In this document: in pieces, positions 36,499-45,275 of the stretch
How the letters are laid out: every line of letters begins with the position of its first letter
Numbering within the stretch: position 1 is the stretch's first letter
Assembly (NCBI RefSeq): GCF_038006045.1
Contig: NZ_JBBOUK010000001.1
Location: 1,095,001 to 1,159,000, forward strand
Direction of reading: 5' to 3'
Source of the DNA: Exiguobacterium sp. FSL W8-0210
GTDB taxonomy: Bacteria > Bacillota > Bacilli > Exiguobacteriales > Exiguobacteriaceae
Length of the DNA: 64,000 nucleotides
Notes under the pieces: model-generated
Database searches by the model: none
Told to the model about the DNA's origin: nothing
Seen by the model: the letters and a program-made list of their open reading frames with translations, nothing else
Position numbers and translations under genes: made by a program

Positions 36499-36528
36499 AG
36501 TATATCCAAAAGAGAAGCGGTAAGACAA
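36499..36528 (-). promoter_or_regulatory. Promoter of the 59-residue membrane protein gene
   Basis: On the minus strand TTGTCT, 18-base spacer, TATACT. Confidence 0.6.
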
Positions 36529-36556
36529 AAAAACATCCACCCCAAGGGATGGATGA
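36526..36556 (-). terminator. Terminator of the SH3/NlpC gene
   Basis: CATCCATCCC / GGGGTGGATG stem followed by seven T on the minus strand. Confidence 0.85.
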
Positions 36557-36564
36557 AAAATGTC

Positions 36565-37998
36565 TTAAAGTGATTTAAAGCCTAACAGTTTTTGTGTCCA
36601 GTACCGTTCTGAAAGACGACTGATGCCGAGTGATGGTGTGTTCGCATGGATGAACTGATCGTTGTTCAACATGATGCCGATATGCGTCGGACCAGCGGCA
36701 TACGTGTTTTCGAAGAAGATGATATCGCCGCGTGCCGGTTGACGCAGTTTCGAAAGCTTCGCCCCAAGATACCGGTCATCATTCCAGTAACCGTTGACGT
36801 TCGTCCGTCCGACAGAATAGCCAGCGGCATTCAACGTGTAGTTGATGAAGCCAGAGCAGTCGAAGCCACCGTTGACTGGATTACTAGATCCCCAAACGTA
36901 TGGTGTTCCGAGATATTGTTGACCAATCGAAATGGCACGTTCCATCAATGTTGAACCGGGAACGGTCGTCACAGGAGGTGTCGTCGGAGTGACAGGAGGC
37001 GTCGTCGTGACGGATCCCGTCGTGATGTAACTCTTCGCGACATAGTAGAGACCCGTTCCGATCTTGATCTGGTACCAGCCGCTATCTTTACCTGTCGTTT
37101 CACCTGTTACGTTTACCGTCGAAGCGTGTGCGACTTGTGTGAAGACTTTAGACGACGTCGAAGGCAACGTACGGACATTCAGACCGGTTGGGGCGTTGAC
37201 GCGATACGTCTTCGAGGCATCAACCGGCGTCAAAGAGACTTCAGGCGTCGTCGGCGTTGTTGGTGGTGATGCTTTTGTTGAAGCTTTGACATAGGTCGAA
37301 GCGACATATGCTTCTTTTCCGTCAAGCTTGACTTGGTACCATGAATCAACGGCGCCTGTGACATCAAGAACCGTCTGATGCGGTAATGTCTTGTAGATTT
37401 TTGCGTTCGTCGCTGCAGCAGTCCGTGCGTTCAAGCCTTCCTTCGCATTAACCGTGTAGACTTTTGATCGATCAACCGCTTTAACGACTTTTTTGACGGG
37501 AGTCGTTGCGGGTGGTTTTGAATCTGTCGTGACGTTCGACGTCTTTTTGCTGACTAACGTCGCATGGACATAGGCCGTTTGTTTCTTATGTGTGATTTGG
37601 TACCAATCACCTGATTGTTTCTGAACAGTCAAGACAGTATTCTTTGCCAGTTTTCCGAGTGATTTCGAACTCGTCGTTGCTTTTTGCCGGACGTTGACGG
37701 CATCGGTGTTCGTTATGTAGGTCGTAGTTGTCGGAGCCTTTTCCGTCGTTGCTTTGACGTATGCTGAAGTAATGAAAGCTGGTTTCGACTGATAGCGGAT
37801 TTCATACCAGCTGTTGACTTTCTTGACAGCTGTCAGCTTCGTACCTTTTTTTAGCGTCGTGATGACCTTCGCGGAAGTCGAGGCAGCCGTGCGAATGTTG
37901 ACGTTATCCGTCAAAGTCAGTGTCGTTGACGCGGCTGAAACCGGAATTGTGGTACCGACCAAAGCGAGCGTCGTGAGGGCGAGAACGGTCTTTTTCAC
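36565..37998 (-). CDS. Secreted cell-wall endopeptidase: four SH3 domains plus NlpC/P60
   Basis: A 477-residue exported protein. A signal peptide (1-22, ending VSAA) precedes four bacterial SH3 domains (about 23-84, 91-150, 172-233, 258-328), each with the NVR-type DAVNVRQKATTSSK and SWYQIK signatures. After a Thr/Pro-rich linker comes an NlpC/P60 cysteine peptidase (about 350-477). The nucleophile is in GGFDCSGFINY, with the His in PTHIGIML and a further His in QFIHANT. It probably cuts peptidoglycan stem peptides. The start is GTG with GGAAGGAG upstream. Confidence 0.93.
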   Translation of the reverse strand: MKKTVLALTTLALVGTTIPVSAASTTLTLTDNVNIRTAASTSAKVITTLKKGTKLTAVKKVNSWYEIRYQSKPAFITSAYVKATTEKAPTTTTYITNTDAVNVRQKATTSSKSLGKLAKNTVLTVQKQSGDWYQITHKKQTAYVHATLVSKKTSNVTTDSKPPATTPVKKVVKAVDRSKVYTVNAKEGLNARTAAATNAKIYKTLPHQTVLDVTGAVDSWYQVKLDGKEAYVASTYVKASTKASPPTTPTTPEVSLTPVDASKTYRVNAPTGLNVRTLPSTSSKVFTQVAHASTVNVTGETTGKDSGWYQIKIGTGLYYVAKSYITTGSVTTTPPVTPTTPPVTTVPGSTLMERAISIGQQYLGTPYVWGSSNPVNGGFDCSGFINYTLNAAGYSVGRTNVNGYWNDDRYLGAKLSKLRQPARGDIIFFENTYAAGPTHIGIMLNNDQFIHANTPSLGISRLSERYWTQKLLGFKSL

Positions 37999-38192
37999 GT
38001 GACATAGCTCCTTCCAAGAGATAGGTAAAAATCGTTGTTACCATTTTGTCATAAAAAGTGCTGATTCCCCTGAATTAAAAATATAATTTTTGTCTGGAAA
38101 ACTGTAATACCGTTTTTCAAAAAATGAACAGGTAGAAGGAGTATTTTCAAAAAAGTTCAAGTACACTAGAAGTACTCGGAAGGAGGCTACAC

Positions 38193-39905
38193 ATGTTACA
38201 CCGTTTTTATCAATATTATATCCCACATAAACGTTTATTCTGGCTCGATTTCATATCTGCCTTATTCGTCGGGGTGTTAGAACTTGCTTTTCCACTCGCA
38301 GTCCAGTGGTTCATCGACTCCTTGTTGCCAAACGGTGAGATGAACTGGATCATCCTCGTCAGCGTCGGATTATTAGCGCTCTACATCATCAGTACGCTGA
38401 TGCAATTCGTCGTCAACTATTTCGGACATAAGCTCGGGATTAACATCGAGACCGATATGCGTCGTCAGTTGTTTAGTCATGTCCAGAAACAGTCGTTTCG
38501 TTTCTTTGACAATACGAAGACGGGTCATATCATGAGCCGGATCACGAATGATTTGTTTGATATCGGGGAACTAGCCCATCATGGTCCGGAAGATGCGTTC
38601 ATTGCCGTCATGACCTTGCTTGGTGCATTCTCGATCATGTTGACGATCAATGTGCCGCTTGCCCTCGTGACGATCATCGCCGTACCATTCCTGATCTGGC
38701 TGATCAGCTATGCGAACGTCCGGATGAATAAATCATGGGACCGGATGTACGGTAATATCGCGGAAGTCAATTCACGCGTCGAGGACAGTGTTTCCGGTGT
38801 CCGTGTCGTCCAGTCGTTCACGAACGAAGCTTACGAAATCGAGCGTTTTGAAAAAGACAACGCGACGTTCCGTCAGTCGAAGATCAATGCCTACAAGGTC
38901 ATGAGTAAGAGCCTGTCCGGCATCTACTTGACGACTCGTTTGATGACACTTGCCGTCTTAGTCGTCGGTGCGTACTTGACACATCGCGAAGCCTTAACGG
39001 CAGGAGAACTCGTCGGCTTCATTCTCTACATGAATATCTTATTGAAGCCAATCGATAAGATTACGGCATTGCTTGAGATGTATCCGAAAGGGATGGCTGG
39101 CTTTAAGCGGTTCCTTTCGATGATTGATGAAGATGCATCTTTACCTGATGCGCCAGATGCGCTCGTCGTTGATCGCTTGAACGGTGGCATCACGTTCAAG
39201 GATGTCGCATTCGGATATGAAGCGGATCGTCTAATCTTAGAACACATCAATCTGACGGTCGAACCTGGTCAGACGGTCGCATTCGTCGGAACGTCCGGGG
39301 CAGGGAAGACGACGATCTGTTCGTTGATTCCACGTTTTTACGATGTTCTAGATGGCGCAATCACGATTGACGGAATCGATATCCGGCAGATGACGAAGGA
39401 GTCTCTGCGACAACAAATCGGGATCGTCCAGCAAGATGTCTTTTTGTTCTCAGGGACGATCGCTGAAAACATCGCCTACGGTGATTTGAATGCGACGCAC
39501 GAAGACATCGTGCAAGCGGCAGAACGTGCCCATCTCGGTCCGATGATCGCGGATCTACCTGATGGGTATGCGACACAAATCGGCGAACGGGGACTCAAAT
39601 TGTCGGGTGGACAAAAGCAACGACTCGCCATCGCGCGGATGTTCCTGAAGAACCCGCCGATTCTGATTCTTGATGAAGCGACGTCTGCCCTTGATACAGA
39701 AACGGAAGCACTGATTCAAGAATCGCTTGCCGAGCTGTCTGAGAACCGGACGACGCTCGTTATCGCCCACCGTTTAGCAACGATTCGAAATGCCGATAAG
39801 ATTTTCGTCGTCACGAAGGACGGCATCGTCGAAGAAGGCTCGCATGATGAACTAATGAATCAAGGTGGTTATTTCTCCCGGTTGTTAGAGAGACAACGAG
39901 TTTGA
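38193..39905 (+). CDS. ABC exporter, fused membrane and ATP-binding domains
   Basis: A 570-residue half-transporter. Residues 1-310 hold six membrane segments with the exporter coupling helices (MRRQLFSHVQKQSFRFFD). The ATP-binding domain has Walker A GTSGAGKTT, signature LSGGQKQR, Walker B ILILDEATSALD and the switch His in VIAHRL. It resembles the lipid and multidrug exporter group (YfiC/YgaD-like). A single gene, so it should act as a homodimer. GGAAGGAGG precedes the ATG. A terminator follows. Confidence 0.9.
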   Translation: MLHRFYQYYIPHKRLFWLDFISALFVGVLELAFPLAVQWFIDSLLPNGEMNWIILVSVGLLALYIISTLMQFVVNYFGHKLGINIETDMRRQLFSHVQKQSFRFFDNTKTGHIMSRITNDLFDIGELAHHGPEDAFIAVMTLLGAFSIMLTINVPLALVTIIAVPFLIWLISYANVRMNKSWDRMYGNIAEVNSRVEDSVSGVRVVQSFTNEAYEIERFEKDNATFRQSKINAYKVMSKSLSGIYLTTRLMTLAVLVVGAYLTHREALTAGELVGFILYMNILLKPIDKITALLEMYPKGMAGFKRFLSMIDEDASLPDAPDALVVDRLNGGITFKDVAFGYEADRLILEHINLTVEPGQTVAFVGTSGAGKTTICSLIPRFYDVLDGAITIDGIDIRQMTKESLRQQIGIVQQDVFLFSGTIAENIAYGDLNATHEDIVQAAERAHLGPMIADLPDGYATQIGERGLKLSGGQKQRLAIARMFLKNPPILILDEATSALDTETEALIQESLAELSENRTTLVIAHRLATIRNADKIFVVTKDGIVEEGSHDELMNQGGYFSRLLERQRV

Positions 39906-39957
39906 ATCGATTTGAAAGAATGAGAGGTAATGAATAAGGTCTAAGACTAAAGACAAC

Positions 39958-39996
39958 GTGCAATTTTTCTCTAACGAGAAGAATTGCGCTTTTTTG
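39958..39996 (+). terminator. Terminator after the ABC exporter
   Basis: GCAATTTTTCTC / GAGAAGAATTGC stem (one G-T pair), TAAC loop, six T. Confidence 0.85.
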
Positions 39997-40001
39997 TTCG
40001 T

Positions 40002-40091
40002 CTCACATCGTTTTCCTGGGACAAGCATCGCGCCGCTTCGCTTCGCTGCAGGGTCGCTCTTGTTTGTTTTTCCCTAGGAAGCGATGTCGAG
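40002..40091. repeat. Imperfect inverted-repeat element of about 90 bases
   Basis: ACATCG-TTCCTGGGA-CAAG on the left faces CTTG-TCCCTAGGAA-CGATGT on the right, around a GC-rich centre (CGCTTCGCTTCGCTGCAG). It lies between the exporter terminator and repeat copy B. No other copy was noticed in the window. Confidence 0.55.
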
Positions 40092-40140
40092 TGAACAAAA
40101 CGCTTCTCTGACATTCTTCGACATTCTTCTGGTTATAAAA

Positions 40141-40300
40141 AATGACGCGTCACACGCAACTCCTACAGGAACAAGCGCATATTTGCGCTGTCGAGACAAA
40201 CAAGACCCGCTTTCCTGCTTGAATGAAGCAGGAAAACTGGCTTGTGTCTCGCCTGAGGAAAGGGCGTGAAAAGACGCGTCATTCTTTTTTTGAGTCAGCC
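40141..40300. repeat. Structured dispersed repeat, copy B
   Basis: Second copy of the element near 10.3 kb. Ends AATGACGCGTC (40141) and GACGCGTCATT (40273-40283), then TTTTTTTGAGTCAGCC. The internal ACTCCTACAGGA, AGCGCA hairpin, CTTTCCTGCTT hairpin and GGCTTGTGTCTCGCCTGAGGAAAG are all present. Compared with copy A, one helix carries a mismatch (CCCG against CTGG) and the left CTGACTC terminus is absent, so copy B looks more worn. Flanks differ from copy A, as expected of an inserted element. Confidence 0.85.
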
Positions 40301-40415
40301 CATTCGTCTACAGTCCGGGACGTAATCTGTTGCCATTTTTTGTTCGTATAAAAATAAGGTTGTGCAAGCCAATTTTAGGGAAAACGATTGATAGAAAAGA
40401 AGGCGAGGTGGAAGG

Positions 40416-41276
40416 ATGTACGGTCAATTCTGTGAGAACTATGATGAGAGTTATCCCGTCTTGCGGGAAGAGACGTCACATGATTTCCATCGTTTTTTTG
40501 CACTGTCCTACACGATTCATGATACTGTCTTTGAACAAACTGTATATGAAAGACTGATGCGGACAATCAAACACAAGACATCGCGTTTTTCAGCGCTTCG
40601 GAGCCGTTATACGCCGTTACTTGTCGCCCATGTTCAATTGAATAGCACGGATCCCGATGTTCTCATCGAAGAGATCATCGTTGCGGAAAAGAAGATTAAA
40701 CATCGCCTGATTCGTGATAAAGGGGTTCGTCCATTTTTTGCGCTCAACGAAGTATTGAATCGGCGTCAAGGAATCGATGCCTTTCCCTATATGGAACGCT
40801 TGCATGCAACACGCCCACATTTGAATGCAGCAAAGCAGTACGTCGTGACATCGACCTTGCTTGAACAGCAGCCATTACCAGAGGAATTTCTAGAGCGGGT
40901 CAATACATCGGAAGAGTGGCTCGCGCAATTCATGGAACGAACGAGTGAACGTGTCATTACGGCGCAAATCTTAGCGGCGGATCCAGATCCTTCAGCGCAA
41001 CAGGAACGAATCATTGCGTGGCGGGAACTGTTAGAGCGGCGAGAAATCATCATCTGGGATCGCTTGATGCCAATCCTTGCGTTACTGCCTACAATGGAGC
41101 GTGTCGACTGGATTTATGTGACTCGGATTGTCGACCGGGAGCGGGCACGGAATCGATTTTCAGACGAAGTCAACTGGTTGATTGCCTTTCATTTGTTGCT
41201 TGCTAAAACAGGTGTGACACGAGTTCAAGCCACGTTGCTATTGCTGGCTGCACTAGAGTTGACGAAAAAACCGTAA
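40416..41276 (+). CDS. Hypothetical 286-residue protein, possibly DUF4003-like
   Basis: A soluble, helix-rich protein without signal peptide or membrane segment. Overall layout (FCENYDESYPVLREETSHDFHRFFAL; LLVAHVQL; LLAKTGVTRVQATLLLLAAL) recalls the DUF4003 group of Bacillales, which has no known function; the assignment is tentative. It is monocistronic, with a strong hairpin after it and repeat copy B before it. The Shine-Dalgarno AAGGCGAGG precedes the ATG. Confidence 0.65.
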   Translation: MYGQFCENYDESYPVLREETSHDFHRFFALSYTIHDTVFEQTVYERLMRTIKHKTSRFSALRSRYTPLLVAHVQLNSTDPDVLIEEIIVAEKKIKHRLIRDKGVRPFFALNEVLNRRQGIDAFPYMERLHATRPHLNAAKQYVVTSTLLEQQPLPEEFLERVNTSEEWLAQFMERTSERVITAQILAADPDPSAQQERIIAWRELLERREIIIWDRLMPILALLPTMERVDWIYVTRIVDRERARNRFSDEVNWLIAFHLLLAKTGVTRVQATLLLLAALELTKKP

Positions 41277-41282
41277 AACGAA

Positions 41283-41325
41283 AAACGAACGAGGAGTGGC
41301 GCACGCCATTCCTCGTTCGTTTGGT
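41283..41325. terminator. Bidirectional terminator between convergent genes
   Basis: AAACGAACGAGGA / TCCTCGTTCGTTT stem with inner TGGC/GCCA, T-rich on both sides. Confidence 0.85.
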
Positions 41326-41333
41326 TTAGTGAC

Positions 41334-42581
41334 TTAATCGAACGTCGTAAACGTCGCATGTCGTTCGACCGGATACAGTTCCGTACCGGCGACAGCGTTC
41401 AAGATCAACTGGTTCCGCGAGACAGACATCCCGAGATTATCCGCAGCCGGACCGTGTGACAGCTCTAAATTAGCAGTTGCGTAAAGATGATGGGCTGTCT
41501 CGACCGAACGCACGATTTGGTAGTCGGCATCGACTTTCCAGGCATTCGGTGCTTCGAACACGATATCAAGTCGGTCGATGAAGCTCGGAAGGGATGGCGA
41601 AAAACCAGTTGCTGCAATGACGGCATCTGTTACAGACGAGCGCTCGTCCTCAAGTTCTTGATGTTGCATCGCAATCGTGAACCGCTCATCATAGGTGATT
41701 TCTTTTACTTCGAGATTCGCGCGGATCGCGACCTGTCGTTGTTCCTCTTCCGTCAAATCATAGAGGTGGGCATAGATCGATTGCAGGGTCTCTGGACTGA
41801 TGCCGTTCTGAGACCGGGCAAACTTCTTGACCGACTCTTGTCGTACTTCGAGTGGGAGTTGGTTGAAATACATCACATAGCTCGGTGAAAAAATTTCTTC
41901 TCCGAGTTTACCGGTCTCAAGTGTCTCAAACAGTGTCGAACGCGCAATCCATTCGAGTTCAGGACGCTCTGGAGCAGGTGTCGTCAAAAGATCAAGGAAG
42001 ATCTCGGCGGCACTTTGACCGGAGCCGACGATACTGATTTTTTTGCGCTGCAACAGTTCTGCCTTGTTCATGACATACTGTGTATTGTGAATGACACGCT
42101 CGTCAAACGTGTCTGGAATCGTGGGCTTTGAGCCAGTACCGATGACGACGTTCCGTGCTTCGAACGTTTCCCGTTTCCCGGTTGTGACATCTTCGACGAG
42201 GACCTCAAAACTATCACCGGTATCTTGCACATCGACGACGCGGGTTGAAAATCGTAAATCATTAAGCTGTGTCGCCACCCAGCGTAAGTAATCATTGTAA
42301 CCTTGTCTTGAAATCAGAAGTTTTTCATAGAAGTAAAACGTGTGGAGACGTTGGATCGATCGTAAGTAATTAAGGTAAGAAAATGCGCTCGTCGGATCAG
42401 CAAGTGTGACGAGATCGGAGATGAAGCTTGTCTGCATCATCGAATCCTGAATCATCATGCCGGGATGCCATGAGAATTGTTCGCTTTCGTCAAAAAATAA
42501 CGTTTTTAAATCTGTCGGATGAGCCAGTGCGCTCAACCCTAAATTCATCGGACCAATGCCGATGCCGATTAAGTCATACAT
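41334..42581 (-). CDS. Lysine/ornithine N-hydroxylase-like monooxygenase (IucD/SidA family)
   Basis: A 415-residue flavin monooxygenase with GIGIGPMNLGL for FAD (residues 5-15), WHPGMMIQDSMMQTSFISDLV, and the NADPH motif ISIVGSGQSAAEIF. ATGF-type sequence (VIAATGFSPSL) is also present. Family members hydroxylate the side-chain amine of lysine, ornithine or diamines for hydroxamate siderophores. No siderophore synthetase, uptake or iron-regulated gene is next to it, so the substrate is uncertain. A palindrome lies just upstream of the start. Confidence 0.85.
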   Translation of the reverse strand: MYDLIGIGIGPMNLGLSALAHPTDLKTLFFDESEQFSWHPGMMIQDSMMQTSFISDLVTLADPTSAFSYLNYLRSIQRLHTFYFYEKLLISRQGYNDYLRWVATQLNDLRFSTRVVDVQDTGDSFEVLVEDVTTGKRETFEARNVVIGTGSKPTIPDTFDERVIHNTQYVMNKAELLQRKKISIVGSGQSAAEIFLDLLTTPAPERPELEWIARSTLFETLETGKLGEEIFSPSYVMYFNQLPLEVRQESVKKFARSQNGISPETLQSIYAHLYDLTEEEQRQVAIRANLEVKEITYDERFTIAMQHQELEDERSSVTDAVIAATGFSPSLPSFIDRLDIVFEAPNAWKVDADYQIVRSVETAHHLYATANLELSHGPAADNLGMSVSRNQLILNAVAGTELYPVERHATFTTFD

Positions 42582-42602
42582 AGAAAAAGCCTCCCAATTC
42601 GA

Positions 42603-42620
42603 TATTGTTCTAAAACAATA
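42603..42620. promoter_or_regulatory. Operator-like palindrome before the IucD-like gene
   Basis: TATTGTT-CTAA-AACAATA, perfect 7-base arms, 22 bases upstream of the start codon. It does not closely match a Bacillus Fur box, so the regulator is unknown. Confidence 0.5.
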
Positions 42621-42657
42621 CCCGAAAAGGAAGGCGGACGAAACGTCAGGCTGAAGT

Positions 42658-43788
42658 TTACAGCTGGTCGGTCGTCGTTGTTTTCGTCTCGACCGTCATC
42701 GTTTTTCCGTCACGGATGATTGTCAGTGAGAGTGGACCGTCTGATTTGATGAGTGCCGTTTTGATATCGACGAATCCTTTAATCTCGGAGTCGTTGATTT
42801 TCGTGATCACGTCACCTGTTTTCAGTTTAGCCGCAGCAGCTGGACTGTTCGGTTCGACTGACATGACGACGACACCTGTTTTTTGACTGTCTGGTAAGTT
42901 AACTTGATCTTTTAAATATCCAGCAGGGAACGCCGCCACATCTTGTAAGGAAACACCGAGTGTCGGATGTTCGACTTTACCGTTCGTCTCAAGTTGTTTA
43001 AGGATTGGTAATGCATCATCGATTGGAATACTGAAACCGACACCTTCAACACCCGACTCGGCAATTTTCATCGAGTTGATACCGACGAGTTGTCCTTGTT
43101 CATTGATCAAGGCACCGCCTGAGTTACCAGGATTGATCGCGGCATCCGTCTGGATGACCGTTGTATTAAAGTCGTCTTGTCCATCGTTATTCGTATCGAC
43201 CGGTACAGTCCGGTCTTTCGAACTGACGATTCCGCGGGTAACGGAATTTTGGAATTCACCAAGTGGATTACCGATTGCGAGGACCGTTTGTCCGGCTTTT
43301 AAGTCCGCTGATTTCCCAAGTGTGATGACGCCTGGAACGTCGTTTGCGTCGACTTCTAACACGGCTAAGTCATACGTTTCGTCACTACCGAGTAATTTGG
43401 CTTGAAGTGTTTTACCGTTGTTAAGTGTGACATCAAGTTTTGACGCGCCATCGACGACGTGGTGGTTCGTAATGATGTATGCTTTTCCATTCTCTTTTTT
43501 ATAAATGACACCAGATCCCGAGCCGGCAGCTGCTTCTTTTTGCGACATCGCATTACCGGTTTGATAATTCGTCACCGTTACAACGGATTTTTGAGCAGTG
43601 GCGACTGCATTCGTCACTGGATCATTCGACGTCGTCGAGACTTGTTTTGGCATTCCGTTTGAGAGTGGTGTGTCCGCGACCTGTTGCTCTTGATCGAGTA
43701 AAATCGGAAACGCGATCGTTGCCGTCAGAACGGCACCGATGATTCCTCCAGTCAATCCAGGTAAAAGTCCTTTTGTTTTTCCAGCCAT
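42658..43788 (-). CDS. htrA: HtrA-type membrane-anchored serine protease
   Basis: A 376-residue trypsin-like protease with PDZ domain. One N-terminal membrane anchor (about 10-30) places the rest outside the cell. The catalytic triad is His110 (TNHHVV), Asp140 (TYDLAVL) and Ser223 (NPGNSGGA), followed by one PDZ domain (about 270-365). It handles misfolded exported proteins. In B. subtilis htrA genes are controlled by CssRS; no CssRS pair lies in this window. An inverted repeat lies over its likely -10. Confidence 0.93.
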   Translation of the reverse strand: MAGKTKGLLPGLTGGIIGAVLTATIAFPILLDQEQQVADTPLSNGMPKQVSTTSNDPVTNAVATAQKSVVTVTNYQTGNAMSQKEAAAGSGSGVIYKKENGKAYIITNHHVVDGASKLDVTLNNGKTLQAKLLGSDETYDLAVLEVDANDVPGVITLGKSADLKAGQTVLAIGNPLGEFQNSVTRGIVSSKDRTVPVDTNNDGQDDFNTTVIQTDAAINPGNSGGALINEQGQLVGINSMKIAESGVEGVGFSIPIDDALPILKQLETNGKVEHPTLGVSLQDVAAFPAGYLKDQVNLPDSQKTGVVVMSVEPNSPAAAAKLKTGDVITKINDSEIKGFVDIKTALIKSDGPLSLTIIRDGKTMTVETKTTTTDQL

Positions 43789-43818
43789 AAGTCGTCATCC
43801 CTTCCTGTATGATTTCTG

Positions 43819-43840
43819 ACTTCATCATAGCAAATGAAGT
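43819..43840 (-). promoter_or_regulatory. htrA promoter region with inverted repeat
   Basis: ACTTCAT and ATGAAGT arms separated by eight bases. A TATGAT -10 for htrA on the minus strand overlaps the repeat. It could be a CssR-type or other response-regulator site; no clear -35. Confidence 0.45.
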
Positions 43841-43915
43841 GACTTATCACCTGATTACGGGAGACATTCCGAAATGACTCATCATTCCCCATAATTCGAC
43901 GACAATTTCTAAAAG

Positions 43916-43944
43916 TTGAGATAATCAGGTCATTTCGATACACT
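43916..43944 (+). promoter_or_regulatory. Promoter of the DoxX-like gene
   Basis: TTGAGA, 17-base spacer, TACACT. Confidence 0.6.
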
Positions 43945-43983
43945 GAAGCTGTCTCGAACATATATTTCATTAACAGAAAGAGA

Positions 43984-44346
43984 GTGTGGAACATAATGCT
44001 ATTGCGTCTAGTCTATGGAGCAGGATTACTGTTTGCGGGAGTTGGTCATTTCCGCAATGAAAAAGGGTTCGTCAGCATCATGCCGTCGTTCATTCCGTTC
44101 AAGCGCTTCTTCGTCCAAGTGACAGGGGTCATCGAAATCGCTTACGGTGTCATGTTGTTGACAGGAAAAGGGGTGCACCTCGTTCGTAAGACGCTTCCTG
44201 CCTTCTTATATGCTGTCTTACCCGCAAACGTCAACATGGCAGTCAATCCGAAGCCGATTAATGGAAAACGTCTTCCGTCTTGGTTGCTTTGGACACGGTT
44301 GCCGCTCCAATGGGGGCTCGTCTCTCTTGCGAAACGTCTGAAATGA
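43984..44346 (+). CDS. DoxX-like small membrane protein
   Basis: A protein of about 116-120 residues with four predicted membrane segments and the DoxX-family layout (LRLVYGAGLLFAGVGHFRN; GVIEIAYGVMLLTGKG). DoxX proteins are linked to redox and stress functions in some bacteria, with no firm activity. The start may be the GTG at 43984 or the ATG at 43996; the ATG suits the AGAGAG better. It is divergent from htrA. Confidence 0.75.
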   Translation: MWNIMLLRLVYGAGLLFAGVGHFRNEKGFVSIMPSFIPFKRFFVQVTGVIEIAYGVMLLTGKGVHLVRKTLPAFLYAVLPANVNMAVNPKPINGKRLPSWLLWTRLPLQWGLVSLAKRLK

Positions 44347-44353
44347 ATCGGAA

Positions 44354-44384
44354 CAAAAAGCCGCCTAAATGGCGGCTTTTATTG
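44354..44384. terminator. Bidirectional terminator between convergent genes
   Basis: AAAAAGCCGCC / GGCGGCTTTT stem with a short loop. Confidence 0.85.
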
Positions 44385-45149
44385 TTAGAAACGTTTATTG
44401 ACAGCAAGTAAGGAAGCTTTTGCAATCTCTTCGTAGGTAGAATCGTTCGGGTGGAATTGGTCACTCGACAAATCGCGTTTGACGTCACGCACGAGATTGA
44501 ATGTGTCGATGATCTCGACATCGTACTCGATACCGAGCGTCCGTGATTTTGCGTTCCAATCTTGTACGATAGCATCGAATGCTTCACCGTTTTCCGTCGC
44601 ACGGAAAGGATTATAGAGCCCGACGTAGAAAATGACAGCATCCGGATTTTGTTCTCGTAGGATACTGAACGTCTTTTTCAAGTTCGCTTGTGCCGTCGTG
44701 ACGGTTTCGGCTGTCTTCTTCGCATTGAAGTTCGCGACGCCTTCACCACGGTTGAATAAGTCATTTCCGCCAATCGTCACCGAGATGACTTTTGCTTGTT
44801 TGATTGAACGTAAGACTTCTTTTTGTTCTAGTTGTTTCAGTAAATCTTCCGTCCGGGCACCACTGACGGCAAGATTCTGGAAGCGCTCGACAGTGTTATC
44901 TTTGACAAGATCGCGTCCGACGATCGTGGCGTAACTATTGCCGTTTGATGCTCCGACACCACGTGTCAAGGAATCACCAAGCGCGACGTACGTCCCGCCT
45001 TTTTTGACAGGCTCTTCCTTCGTAGGTGTCAGGACGGCACGTTTTGGTGGGTTGACGACGTCACTATAGGCACTGACGAAGCCGTATCCAAAGATTGCCG
45101 TCAAAACGAGTGAGACGGTTAAAAACAGGGGCCAGCGTAATCGCTTCAT
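44385..45149 (-). CDS. SGNH/GDSL hydrolase, membrane-anchored or secreted
   Basis: A 254-residue lipase or esterase-like protein with one hydrophobic N-terminal segment (7-27). Block I is YVALGDSLTRG with the nucleophile Ser60, block III is TIGGNDLF, and block V is DQFHPNDSTYEE with the catalytic Asp-x-x-His. It resembles YpmR-type extracellular SGNH hydrolases of Bacillales. Substrate may be lipid or acetylated wall polymer. GAAGGAGG precedes the ATG. Confidence 0.88.
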   Translation of the reverse strand: MKRLRWPLFLTVSLVLTAIFGYGFVSAYSDVVNPPKRAVLTPTKEEPVKKGGTYVALGDSLTRGVGASNGNSYATIVGRDLVKDNTVERFQNLAVSGARTEDLLKQLEQKEVLRSIKQAKVISVTIGGNDLFNRGEGVANFNAKKTAETVTTAQANLKKTFSILREQNPDAVIFYVGLYNPFRATENGEAFDAIVQDWNAKSRTLGIEYDVEIIDTFNLVRDVKRDLSSDQFHPNDSTYEEIAKASLLAVNKRF

Positions 45150-45275
45150 GAACGTTCCTCCTTCTAGGTTCTAACCTGATTGTAGCAAAAGTTGAAAGAA
45201 TGTGCGGAAATGAAGTGTTCTGACAAGTCAAATGATTCATTATTCCGCTAGAATAGACAATAAGAGGTGAGAGAC

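Noticed and set aside
40084-40269. Open frame of 61 codons across repeat copy B
   Set aside because: Same reason: it follows palindromic non-coding sequence and has no start-site support.
42603-42620. Fur box before the IucD-like gene
   Set aside because: The palindrome TATTGTT-N4-AACAATA differs from the GATAATGAT-type 7-1-7 repeat.
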